Source: Carposina sasakii | Lineage: Eukaryota > Arthropoda > Insecta > Lepidoptera > Carposinidae | NCBI GenBank assembly: GCA_014607495.2 | Contig: CP053160.1 | Coordinates: 14,198,001-14,262,000 of the forward strand | Reading direction: 5' to 3' | DNA: 64,000 nt | Shown: in pieces, positions 37,008-48,032 of the stretch | Layout of the letters: each line of letters opens with the position of its first letter | Position numbering within the stretch: the stretch's first letter is position 1 | Made by a program: the position numbers and the translations under genes | Notes under the pieces: generated by a model | Database searches by the model: none | What the model saw: only the letters and a program-made list of their open reading frames with translations | Told to the model about the DNA's origin: nothing

Positions 37008-37526
37008 TCACGAAATGTCGAAAAAGAAATTCCTTGCAATATCTTTATCATGCTTACCATCCCTTGTAAACAAAGTTCCCAGATACACGAACTCAGTCAA
37101 TTGCTCCAATTTTTCTTCGCCAATCATTATTTTGCAATTCGCCATTACCTTATCCTTTTCAAAAACCATCACTTTCGTCTTACTTACATTCATCTTCATC
37201 CCTTTACTTTCAAATGATCCATTCATTTTTGTTACCATCTCCTACAACTCCTCCTACGAAGACGCAAGCAAAACCATGTTATTGGCATAGAGAAGGCATT
37301 TCACAAGTAACTCATTCATTCTTAGTCCACAAACATCGTCTTCCAAACCTTGCAAACAACTGTCCATGAATAGATTGAATAGCCACGGTGACGCTACATA
37401 TCCCTGTCTAACACCCTTTTCGGTGGTAAACCAGTCTGTGTAGGACCCGTTTATTCTCACACGAGCATTTGAGTCCTCGTAGAGGGATTTCAGTGCCCGA
37501 ATGAGAAGGCCACTCACTCCATACAT
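37008..37526 (-). pseudogene. RTE-type reverse transcriptase fragment with mutated active site
   Basis: The first block (37526-37254) carries GVRQGYVASPWLFNLFMDSC and ends YANNMVLLASS, where the catalytic YADD box has become YANN. Two stop codons follow, then the same frame continues (37238-37008) with MKMNVSKTKVMVFEKDKV and FVYLGTLFTRDGKHDKDI. The active-site change and stops show it is dead. Confidence 0.85.
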
Positions 37527-37724
37527 AGACAGAACCTTCCAAAGATTTTTTTAACAAACATAAATTTATGAATGACTACTGTTGTCCGTGACTTCATATG
37601 CGTGAATTACAGAATGTAGTCTATGTCCTTCTCCGTACTCCTGTATATGCTTTTCATCCCATCCCACATTATTAAATGCTACAGATACTTAACTTATAAC
37701 TATTAACCCTCGTATAAATGAAAT

Positions 37725-38250
37725 TGTATTAGGCGTTACAATTCGGAAGTTCAAACATTCACTATGGATGCGCCCACCACCGGGCCCTACACCCTCCACT
37801 GACCCTCCTGTATATGTTTTTCTTTACTAATTTATCAATATTTTGGTGAATTTTTGATTTTTTCATTTAAATTTAATTAATTCACCTAATACTATTTGGT
37901 TTGTGTGCACAAATAGTATATATTTATTTGAAATATAAATAATGGTGGGTAATTATTTATATATTTTTTGAATACTTAGTAGAGGGTAGTTAATTCTGTG
38001 TAAGTAATGTGTTGGATTTTAGAGGCTCATAATAATTAGTGGTTTACTAATTTCTATAATCCTGAGGATGCCACGGTTGTTACATAGATTATTTATCTAG
38101 TTTTTGATTTCGGAATGGTGCAATGTATCGTCTTGCATGCTAGGTGCTCGGGTCTGGTTTCTCATGGCGATTGTAGTTAGTGCAAGTGCCTGTTGTCGCA
38201 ATTATAGTTATCAGATAGGGTGTAAGGGCCCGTGGGCGCACCCATAGTAG
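37725..38250. mobile_element. MITE nested in the hAT element
   Basis: Near its left side ACTATGGATGCGCCCACC and GGGCCCTACACCCTCC are mirrored near its right side by GGGTGTAAGGGCCCGTGG and GCGCACCCATAGTAG. Related sequence lies at 27735-28035 and part of the left end at 54556-54640. Confidence 0.6.
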
Positions 38251-38927
38251 TAGAGTATAAATACCTTTAATTTAGCAGAGATGCAAGCAATGCTAAGGTA
38301 GGTATCTGCTATATCTTTGTTTTTTCTAGCGGACCGATTTTTAGTCGGACGTGTACAGCACACTATAGTCTGCTTCGTCTATTTATAGTGCTTAGGAACT
38401 ATTGATGTCTTTGGTTGAGGGATGAGGTGGGGGGGATTAGGGTAGGTGATGCGCTCTTGCCATCTATCCAGGTGATTTGAACTAAATTTTTTTTTACTTT
38501 AATAGTTGTCAAAAAATCCTTATTAGTCTAGGTAATTTTTCGAACTTATAAAACAAGTACAGATTATTTGTTTTATTTCATTTGTTATGCGCCGATTATA
38601 ATCGGCTTATTTTGCCGAATAGTCGCTGACTAGTCGCCGACTACAAATGATGCCGAATAGTCGGCTTTCCCGACTAGTCGGCCCATCTCTACTGGACACT
38701 ATAAATTTCGCCCGATCAAGAAATAAAAAAATTGTTTCAAAAAAATTTACATCGTTTTCAGCATTTTTTTGCCATAAACTTACTTTATTTGATGTATAGA
38801 GTACGTACCCTTAGTTAAGGGTGGCAACGAAAAAACAACCTCTATACTTAAGGATTTTATCGTTACCATCTCAGGAGTAGTACCTACCCGTACGTATAAG
38901 TATCACATTAGTCCTATATAATATAGT

Positions 38928-39560
38928 TTCCATCGACCAATTGCAGTACTGTCCTCTAACTCCTAACCGTTAAGGAATTCTGTAGCTTGACCATAAGCAC
39001 AGCAGCATCAGATGTTGATTCAAGTATACCTCACAAGCAACAAGTTAGCCCTACATACTACTATACAGGGTGTAACAAAAAGGGTATGTTAAGCGAAAAG
39101 CTATGTAAATAGCCCACTATAGAGAACCTATCTACAAAATTTAAGACTCGAAATCACATTTTTATTTTTCAAGATTGCATGAACATTCCTGAGATATTTA
39201 AAAATTCTCCATACTATTCGGAAAAATAAACATGTGATTTCGGGTCTCAAATTTTGTGGATAGGTTCTCTACAGTGGGCTGTTCATATAGCTTTTCGCTT
39301 AATATACCCTTTTTGTTACACCCTGTATAGTTTCCATCGACCAGTTGCAGTACTGTCTCCCAACTCCTAACCGTTAAGGAGTTCTGTAGCTTCATCATCA
39401 GCACAGCACCATCAGATGTTGATTCAAGTAACACGTTAGCCCTACATACTACTAAATAGTTTTCATCGACCAATTGCAGTACTGTCTCCCAATTCCTAAC
39501 CGTTAAGGAGTTTTGTAGGTTCATCATCAGCACAGCAGCATTAGATGTGGACACCCTGAA
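38928..39560. repeat. three tandem units of about 110-135 bp, split by a MITE
   Basis: Units at 38928-39062, 39328-39450 and 39451-39560 share TTTCCATCGACCA(A/G)TTGCAG, CTCCTAACCGTTAAGGA and AGCACAGCA(G/C)CATCAGATGT. The MITE at 39065-39327 sits exactly between units 1 and 2. The minus-strand open frame of 137 codons across them (39198-39611) is a by-product of the repeat. Confidence 0.8.
39065..39327. mobile_element. CAGGGTGTAAC palindromic (foldback) MITE, complete copy
   Basis: Starts CAGGGTGTAACAAAAAGGGT and ends ACCCTTTTTGTTACACCCTG. The arms continue inverse for about 120 bp each (GCGAAAAGCTATGTAAATAG against CTGTTCATATAGCTTTTCGC), so the whole can fold into one hairpin. Flanked by TA, or TATA counting neighbouring bases. 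Other copies: 23985-24180 and 39842-40088. Confidence 0.85.
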
Positions 39561-39841
39561 GCATTTACCTGAGTAAGACATGATTACGTAACAAAAGCAC
39601 CATACGAGCATACAATTTTCGGTGGTTGCCCTAGATTTCTCTCAGAAGTGAACTCTATCGAACAAAAAATTTTTTTGAAAAACGTCTATAATTGACGGAA
39701 ATATCGGTGAACATACATTAAAAAAAATATACATACAGAAAATCCTCTTTTTTTGAAGTCGGAAATATAGTGAACAAGTAAAACACGCCCTAGATTGTAG
39801 GCAAATAGTTCCTTTGACGAGAATCGCTACTTTCGAGTACA

Positions 39842-40088
39842 GAATGTAACAAAAAGGGTATATATATAACTTGCGACTAAATTGCCCACTAGAAGGAACC
39901 CACCCTCAAAATTTCAGACTCGAAATCGCATGTTTATTTTTTCATATAGTATGGAGAATTCCTAAACTATTCAGGAATGTTCATACAATCTTGAAAAATA
40001 AACATGTGATTTTTAGTCTCAAATTTTGGAAATGGATTCTCTATAGTAGGCTATTTACATAGCTTTTCGCTTAACATACCCTTCTGTA
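39842..40088. mobile_element. CAGGGTGTAAC palindromic MITE, third copy
   Basis: Same arms as the complete copy (TGTAACAAAAAGGGTAT at left; TAGCTTTTCGCTTAACATAC at right) with the outermost bases of both tips altered (AGAATG left, TCTGTACT right), so it is an older, decayed insertion. Confidence 0.7.
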
Positions 40089-40239
40089 CTAGTAAAAAGA
40101 AACAACTTTCACACAACTTGCAACTCAAGACCGAAAGTTATTGAAATCATCAGAAATGTTCCATACGTATGGAAAACGTACGTTATATTTTGTTTACTAG
40201 TGATGCACAGACTAAGTACAGATGCTAACGTTGTGATGT

Positions 40240-41045
40240 GAATCCAGTGCGTGTGCATGGTTTTATAACACATGTAACACTTTAATCGGAATACGATCTC
40301 TTCATGGGCTCATGCTCATGTAAGTTGTTTCTGCGAAATTATTGTCCAAAACCTTTTCCTTTTATCACTGAAAATTTCACATTCGTTTTTCAGGATTTTC
40401 CCGGCGCTTCCATTCATCATTCATCACAAATTCAGAAAACATTTATTATAGATAATGGCTGTACGGGCTTAGTTCCCCTTGCCTTTCCTTCGGGATAAAC
40501 TAAACAAAAACAATCATAGGTATGTACTCTACCAGTGACGTGATTATAGTCAAAGAAATGTATACAAGAGGAGATACCAAATCCCTGATTATAGTATTAA
40601 TTCATCTAAGTACTCTACGGTATGTACGGACATCATCTATCAAAGATTCGGCGGGAAAAGCTAGAAGGAAGCGGGTGTAATAATCTTGTGAAAATCAAAA
40701 TTTATTTGTAAATGGCTTGCATGTGTCCGTAAAGTGATATTTTTTGGTAGATAAGTAATATTTTGTTTACTTGTTATGTGAATCTAGTGCGTGTGCATGG
40801 TTTTATATGCAGGTAAACTGAGTAAAACTTTAGTCGGAATACGATCTCTTCATGGGCTCATGTAAGTTGTTTCTGCCAATTATTTTTTTTTTTACTAATT
40901 TTAAACTCGTTCTTGAGGATTTTTCCGACGTTTCCACTCATCATCATTGTCATCCATCATAAATTCAGAATACATTTTACTAAACAATGATTAGGCTGTA
41001 TGGGCTTAGTTCCCCTTGCCTTTCCTTCGGGATAAACTGAAATAA
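40240..41045 (-). repeat. two inverted copies of the TTTATCCCGAAGG repeat, in tandem
   Basis: Both 40240-40500 and about 40600-41045 contain GTGCGTGTGCATGGTTTTAT, GGAATACGATCTCTTCATGG, GGCTTAGTTCCCCTTGCC and CTTCGGGATAAACT in the same order, opposite to copy 1 at 35807-36230. The second also has its far part (GGGAAAAGCTAGAAGGAAGC). Confidence 0.7.
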
Positions 41046-42460
41046 TAATTAAAAAAATCATCTATCAAAGCACAGATTACTTAGTGTACTGACGTACAGA
41101 CTACATTCTTCCATACAACGGTCACCGCCCATTGCATAGTGACCGGTAAAATGATAGATGACACGAACAGTTTTTTACTAACCGTTTTTGTATTCAGGCA
41201 AAGGTATCAAGATTAATAAAGCGTATGATTTATTTCGCTCGTAGTATTAGTATTATTATTATACATATTTATAAATGAAAATATTTATGAAATAAAACCA
41301 TATTATATATTAAAAGATTTAATTCTGATACCAATATAAAATTTTTATGCAATATTCTGTACTCTATCCCGTTGCTTTGGGGCTTTGCTTCATACATATT
41401 ATTTGGCCCCGTGCAACTCCACCAGACTGATTTTTACCCTTACCTAGTAAAAGAGAACCGTGCTGTTGGTCGACATATTGGACAGATGATATTAGGGTCG
41501 ATCATCTGATGGTCACACTAACAATTCCACCAGCACTTACCCTTCAGTCTATCTCTCTCCGTTCTTAACATAAATGGCTGAGAGAGAAAGGGACAGATAA
41601 GACTAATTTTACGTTTAGGTTTAAGTGTGCCTGCTGGAATCAACATTATTACTACATATTATAAAACAAAGTCGCTTGCTACTAGGGAACGGATTTTGAC
41701 GGGTTTTTTATAGATAGAGAGATTCACGAGGAAGGTTTATAATGTATAACTGGGGGGACCCAGGGAGCCCCGGCTTCGCACGGGAGTAATGCACTCTTAC
41801 GCGGGCGAAGCCGTGGGCGACCGCCAGTTATGAATACATACATACATACACATAATCACGCCTTTATGGGGTAGGCATAGTTATGAATAAAATAAAAATA
41901 TCAAAACTGTATTGGTGAAACAAATAAATATATGAACATACTTGTATTTGTCGCTACCCATTATCTTTTATGTGAAGCTAAACATAACTTTGATCTAATA
42001 GGCTTGGCAACCAATAAAATTAATCAAACATAATTTTATAAAAGTCATAAATTTTATAAAAGTCAATTTCATACTCATAAATAGTAGGACTAATATGTAT
42101 AGGATAGGGCCAAATGTATAGGATAGTGAGCTTCTAAGCTTCTTAAACTCTTACAACATGTATGGAATTATAAACTTATTGCTTGATAAAATAATGAATT
42201 CCCACCTGCGGCTGAAGTTGAAGGTATTTGTTCCTTTGTACTGATGCCAAATGTATAGGATCAGCAATCACTAAAATAGAAGAAAGAAAGTATACTAGTA
42301 TAAACATATTGGAAAGAACAACCATTGCATAAGTAACTTCTATTGAATGATTATTAAGATTTTCTTTATTCATTGCTGGAATTAATTGTAAGAGAGACAT
42401 AAAATATCCAATATACCAAAATCCCCTGCGGCTGAGGTTAACGGAACAGATTCTATTGCA
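41046..42460. other. intergenic repeats, not resolved
   Basis: Contains a GC-rich pair CCCGGCTTCGCACGGGAG and GCGGGCGAAGCCGTGGGCG near 41770-41822 (a widespread lepidopteran repeat end) and a 30-base block TTACAACATGTATGGAATTA at 42152 that recurs at 42490, with CCTGCGGCTGA following both times. No gene seen. Confidence 0.4.
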
Positions 42461-42465
42461 GTTAG

Positions 42466-44475
42466 TTTATTTATTTATTTATTTGACTATATTTACAACA
42501 TGTATGGAATTATAAATTATTGCTAAATTAAATCAGTCCAATTAAACTAAATTAGATTAAATTAAATTAAACCAAATCAAACTAAATCAAATTAAATTAA
42601 ATCAAACTTAAATCAAAAAATTTTACAGCAGCACATCCCTCCAAGACCTAGCCGCGTCATTGAAGATATCCAAACCTAAAGGTCTTTCGCGCTTGTTAAT
42701 ACCATCTTGCATACGGTATAGTGGGGAGAATCTACCTACTATTTAACTTAGCCCTAAATTGGCGTGTATTGCTTTAGGCATCAAAAATTAATTTTGATCC
42801 GCCCATTAATGAACGTCAGTCATATCTCTGTTTTAGAGTATTAAATAAAATAACTGCAACGCAGGGTGCTAGTGACAAACGCTTAGCAAAAATGTATCTG
42901 GTAAGATGGATTCCAGACCTGACTACATCAAGGCGAGAGTGATTTGATGTCAACTTTACAAAAGTGTCTGTAGGCAAGGAATGGTCGAGCTTTGAGTTGA
43001 TCTCTGATTGTGTGACTGCACTTACTATTATTGTGACCATCTCTCTCTGCGAACAGAAGGTAATTTAACACCGTTAAAGTAATTTGTCTTTGTTTTTACC
43101 TGAGTAAATAGGAACTAAAGCTTATCGAGTTTCATATTATGGTTAGAAATATATTAAAACACCAGTGACATGCCCAGCAAGAACGCAGTCAGTACTCCAC
43201 AATGTTGGTATACTATGGTCGTGGGGGTTAGATATTTAAGCGAATTGCTTATTTTAAGTATAGCTCGTTGAGCTACTTCAAGTGGCTTTAATGTGGTTTT
43301 TGGTGCACCTCCCCATGTAGTAATACAGTATGATAGTATTGACTGCGCAAGTGCAAGGTAGATCTGTTTGCGCAAAGTGAAGTCACACGCATATCGTACC
43401 TTTTAAAAAACATATATCAGCTTTCGGATCCTAGAACATAATACGTCAATGTGGGTTCTAAAGCTCAGGGTATTATCTAAGGTAATACCAAGATATTTTA
43501 TGTCAGTAACTGATTCAATGGGTGGACAGATACAAGATTTTGAATCTTGGGTACCGCCGTGAGCAAATATGGGGTAGAAAATTGTTGCCAAGATGTATTT
43601 CGCATTGAAAATCATCAGTATTTAACGTTAGAAGGTGTTGACGAAGCCATCTGTTTACTGAATCGAATCCCTCTTGTGCATATTTATATGTTGCTTCCCA
43701 ATTTGTGGCTGAGAATAGCAAAGCTGTGTCGTCAGCGAAAGTGATAATGTGGCCATGGGGCAGTTTAAGAGAGCAGAGATCGTCAATGTAGACCAAGAAC
43801 AGCGTTGGACCAATCACACTGCCCTGAGGGACTCCATAGGTGACTTGCCTATATTTACTTTCATATTTTGATACTAGGGTACTTTGGGTTCTATTTGAGA
43901 GATAGTCCACTAGGAGTTTGAGTTGGTTTCCCCTAATACCATTCCTCTCCAGTTTGCCAACAAGGATTGGAACAGAGACAGTGTCAAAAGCTTTGGCAAG
44001 ATCAAGAAAGATGCACAGGGCCCTATAACCTTTATCAAGGCGGGAGACTACATAATTTGTTAAGCTTTGAACCGCATTTTCAGGAGACCTACTCCGAAAT
44101 CCGAACTGGTTGCATGAAAGCAGACCATTTTTTTCATTTACGAGGCGTATGTTAATTATTTTTTCGAAAATTTTAGAGAGGGAAGTCAAGATTGATATTG
44201 GTCTATAATTGTTGACCTCTGTCCCCAGCCTTATGAATCGGATGAACAGAGAATGCTTGAATACTTCAGGAAAAACTCCATGTGCCAGACATTTATTAAA
44301 TAGTTTTAAGAGGCGGAATAACATATTTTTACTTTGAGGAACTTATTTGATATGCCATCCCATCCAACGGCGCAATCATCCTTAAGATCCAACATCAACC
44401 CCTCCACTTCTTTCTCATCTGTATCAAGCAGCACAAGAGAGTTGATAGCGTTTAACTTTTCAGGTATATGGCCCC
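42466..44475 (-). mobile_element. LINE B: reverse transcriptase of a second jockey-like element, frameshifted
   Basis: The minus strand encodes VNNYRPISILTSLSKIFEKI, FLDLAKAFDTVSVPILVGKL, YGVPQGSVIGPTLFLVYIDD and ITFADDTALLF (catalytic FADD box intact) between 44324 and 43515, then ISNSLKYLTP and other C-terminal pieces in shifted frames (43615-43403, 43375-43154, 43040-42816). The 3' end carries an (AATA)n tail near 42466-42486. Its N-terminal side (LKDDCAVGWDGISNKFLK) is joined in frame to a different element at about 44475. Confidence 0.8.
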
Positions 44476-46180
44476 TGCATTTGCTAAACTTAACGACGGA
44501 AACAATATCATTTATAAAGATGTTAAATAGAAGAGGGCCAAGATGCGATCCTTGAGGGACACCAGAAGTCGATAAATAAGGTTTAGAGATATGTCCATCC
44601 CTAACCACCCTCTGAAATCTACCGGAAAGATATGACCTGAACCAACACAGAAGTCCCCCACACACTCCAAAACCATTACAGAGTTTGCTCAGCAAAATAC
44701 TATGATCAACCTTATCAAAGGCGCTGCTGAAGTCCGTATATATTACGTCCGTCTGACCTCCAGAGTCAATTGAGTTAGTCAAGTCGCTAGTGAAACATAG
44801 CAGATTGGTTGTTGTGGATTTATGCGGTATAAATCCGTGCTGACGGGAAGTAAGCAGTTCTTTGACGTGCCATGATAGGACGGGGTAAACAATACATTCA
44901 AACACCTTTGCGAAGGTGGACAGCAATGAAACAGGCCTGTAATTGTTGATCTCAGTAATGTCGCCCTTCTTGTAGATAGGAACTACATTTCCATTCTTCC
45001 AGCGTGAAGGAAACACAGATGAAGCCAACGACTCCCTGAAGATCAGCGCCAACGGCAAAGACAGGTTCTTGGCACAAAGCTTAATAAAATGTGGAGGAAT
45101 TCCGTCGGGACCCGCCCCCTTACTGGGGTCTAGCAATTTCAGAGTTCTCAAAACAGAGCGCTCGCTCACCTCTATCCGCGAAAGTGATCTAGTCTCAGAT
45201 TGTGCCTCTGTTACATGGGTCATCGACTGGTGTCTTTGCAGAAAAGTTGCTGAAAAGTGAGAAGCGAACATATCACAGATACCTGTGCCACAGTCAGATT
45301 CCATACCGTTAAGGGTCATTTTAGCTGGAAATTGTGATTTACTCTTACGAAGGCTATTTACAAATGACCAAAATTGTTTAGGGTTTCTCCGTAAAAGACC
45401 GTCTTCGATGGATGCTACATAGCGTTTATGATCTACGTCAATCCTCTTACTAGCTCTGGTTCGAAGCAAATCAAATTCTAAACGATCACGAGGATTGCGA
45501 GTTTTCTTGTACCTTTGTCGAGATTTTTCCTTTTCCCTTATCATATTAATCAATGTCAGACTAAACCAGATCGGATATCTGCGATGACGCGTCCTAGCGT
45601 TCGGAACAGTAGCTTGGATAATTGACCACAGCACATCATAAAACACTGCAACCATATCATCCACGCCACTGCACACAGAAAAGATAGAATACCAATCCAA
45701 GTATTTTATTATTTATTAGAAGTTATTTTGCGACATAAAGTCGAATAGAGAGAGAGCAACTCCCGACTGTGATGAGCTTGGATTAGTCCACAGACCACTA
45801 GTATCAGGCAACCATTGCAACGTACTAATATTAAAATCTCCTACAGATCATAACTTTGCCGTCATGGTGACACAGCTTATCAGAGACCACATCAAAATAA
45901 TCATTGTATACAGATTCCTTTGATCTTGGTGGAATATACACTGCTCCTACACATATTTTATTTTTTGACATATCACTCACTGACACCCACACATCCTCAC
46001 AGTTAGACTCCCACTGAAGACGCGACGATGATAATTTGTTTGAAACTGCAATAAAACATCCTCCTCCTTCCTTTTTTGTACTCTCTCTGCTGGATCTATC
46101 GCGTCTATATATATTGTAGCCTGGGCAAAGCACCTCAGCATCTGCAACACCGTCCTTTAACCACGATTCCGATTAGTGTG
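44475..46180 (-). mobile_element. LINE A: jockey-like element with endonuclease and half a reverse transcriptase
   Basis: From 5' to 3' on the minus strand: endonuclease pieces (KEGGGCFIAVSNKL, VGAVYIPPRSKESVYNDYFD; the GDFN box survives only in a shifted frame near 45840), a linker, then reverse transcriptase from DPSKGAGPDGIPPHFIKLCA through NNYRPVSLLSTFAKVFECIV and YTDFSSAFDKVDH to STSGVPQGSHLGPLLFNIFI. It breaks off at VKFSKC, before the YADD box, and continues in frame into LINE B. Confidence 0.82.
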
Positions 46181-46644
46181 CATATCACATTTCCTGTTAA
46201 CTCTTTCAAGACGGAAACTTCTTTACAGACAGGTAGTTTGCAATAATTGTGGTCAGTGTATATGTTCATTGTATAATTTATGCAATCAGGAGCCAAATTC
46301 CCTGAAAAAAAAAATTAAATTACTTTATTATTTTGTAAAATACTTAACTTCCACATCTCATCTATACTTAATCACTATATTCCTAAATAACCTTTAAAAT
46401 ATTTTTAATAAATTATATATTCAGCTTTTTTCCAAAAATAGGGGATCTTCAAGGTGATCACAGCTAAGTTTAGCATAGCAGGGTCAGATGTAAATGATCA
46501 TTGACGGGTTAGCTCATCACCAGAGGGATTGTCCCTAAATACTTTAGTTGACGTTTACAGCATGTACGGAAGCAGATGCAGCTAATGTATTCTGGTGAAA
46601 CCCAACCAGCACAGGCAAGTTAATCAAATTACAATTATTTGTTC

Positions 46645-47035
46645 ATACACTATTAAATTTAATACAACTTTTACATTAGTCCGTGTACAGAAAAGCATGT
46701 AAAATATACCTATTGTAATTACCTTCAAAGTGATTTGGCACACATGGTGATTCTTAAATTTATATAGCTCCATGGATCTTTCACATACTTTAACCACATA
46801 TTATGTAGATGAAGTACATAAGTCTTTTCTCAAGTTTTCTCATTAATGATTGGAAAACGGTGGAACAAAACGTCCTGTCGTACACTACTACACCCATGAA
46901 TACAGCATTTGTTCTTCATTTTGTAAATAAAATGAAAGCTGATATTACTGAAATAGAGGAGGGACAAGCTGGGAAATTAACGAAATTGATCGACGAATTC
47001 AGTCAAAAGTTTTGACTCAAAATAGTAATGGCGGG
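46645..47035 (-). pseudogene. THAP-domain exon, copy A (broken)
   Basis: On the minus strand the frame from MKNKCCIHGCSS reaches VLFHRFP, then a stop and frame changes, with WLKYVKDPWSYIN and HHVC-type remnants beyond. THAP zinc fingers have C-x2-4-C near the N-terminus, an FHxFP segment and a late C-x2-H; all appear here but not in one frame. The first pair lies in KCCIHGCS. About 130 bp of upstream sequence is shared with copy B. THAP domains occur in P-element transposases and in host DNA-binding proteins; which this came from is unknown. Confidence 0.55.
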
Positions 47036-47039
47036 GTCT

Positions 47040-47535
47040 AGTTCATCATTCATCATACAGCCCTGAGAAGTCCACTGTTGAGGCCTCCCCCAACAACCTC
47101 CACTCCGACCGGTCGGAAGCAGCCTGCATCCAACCGACGCCCGCAACCTGACCAGGTCATCCGTCCACCTCGCGGGTGGCCTTCCCAGCTTGCCGATACG
47201 TGGTATCCACTCTAGAACTTTCCGACTCCATCGGCCATAGTTCTTCGAGCTATGTGCCCTGCCCATTGCCACAGCTTGCTGGATGCTATGTCGGTGAACG
47301 TCTGCGGATCTCCTCATTTCTGATTCGATGATCCCAAGCATAGCTCTCTCCATCGCTCGCTGTGCGATCCTGAGCTTTTTTATGAGGCACATAGTTAGAG
47401 AACGTCTCGGCACCAGGTCATCACCGGCAGCACGCACTGGTTGAATACCTTCGTCTTTAAGGACTGGGGTATCTTGGACACAAATAAATCCCGAACGCTG
47501 CCCAGCCGAGTTGGATTCGCCGATTACCTCCTTCT
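47040..47535 (-). mobile_element. RTE LINE 3' fragment between the two THAP copies
   Basis: Same family as 31430-33060: shares CAGCACGCACTGGTTGAATA, CTTAAGGACTGGGGTATCTT and the terminal CAGCCCTGAGAAGTCCACTG block. Compared with that copy it lacks many short pieces of about 3-11 bases. Only the C-terminal reverse transcriptase part remains. Confidence 0.8.
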
Positions 47536-47539
47536 TTGA

Positions 47540-48024
47540 CTTCATACACTATTAAATTTACGTTGTATGTACAACTTTTACATTAGACAAGTCCGTGTAC
47601 AGAAAAGCATGTAAAATATACCTATTGTAATTACCTTCAAAGTGATTGTGGCACACATGGTGATTCTTAAGTTGATTTATATAAGCTCCATGGATCTTTC
47701 ACATACTTTAACCACATATTATGTAGATGAAGTACATAAGTCTTTTCTCCAGTTTTCTCATTAATGATCTGGAAAACGGTGGCTAATATCCGGGATGTCT
47801 TCAAAAGCTTGGCTCTTGGGTCTTTGTCTAATCTAACAGGTAGCGACCGAGGTATATAGCTGTCCATACTACACCCACGAATACAGCATTTGTTCTTCAT
47901 TGTCTCCTTTGTAAATAAAATGAAAGCTGATATTACTGAAATAGAGGTTGAGGGGACAAGCTGGGAAATTAACGAAATTGATCGACGAATTCAGTCAAAA
48001 GTTTTGACTCAAAATAGTAATGGC
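47540..48024 (-). pseudogene. THAP-domain exon, copy B (altered)
   Basis: The minus frame starts MKNKCCIRGCSMDSYIPRSL (ATG near 47900) and stays open for 77 codons to a stop at 47667. The segment after the first CxxC-like pair differs completely from copy A and lacks FHxFP, but WLKYVKDPWS matches. In another frame, just past the stop, HVCHNHFE gives the C-x2-H end of a THAP finger before a possible donor (G|GTAATT). It may be a damaged exon or, if the reading-frame changes are sequence errors, part of a live gene. Confidence 0.5.
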
Positions 48025-48032
48025 GGCCGGTC

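Larger units (their letters stand above)
36729..38691. mobile_element. hAT element (non-autonomous) with nested insertions
   Basis: Ends TAGTGATGGGCCGACTA and TAGTCGGCCCATCTCTA are inverse, flanked by a perfect 8-bp duplication CTGGACAC (36721-36728 and 38692-38699). Both subterminal regions are full of CCGACTA/TAGTCGG repeats. No hAT transposase is visible; the interior is taken up by an RTE fragment (37008-37526) and another MITE (37725-38250). Confidence 0.85.

Noticed and set aside
39198..39611. 137-codon minus-strand frame with repeated NSLTVR.WETVLQLVD segments
   Set aside because: It runs across three tandem DNA repeats and a MITE; the protein repeat only mirrors the DNA repeat and has no splice or start context.
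46809..47015. Plus-strand 68-codon frame (KMKADITEIEEGQAGKLTKL)
   Set aside because: Antisense to the THAP copy A upstream region; the same sequence in copy B does not keep the frame.
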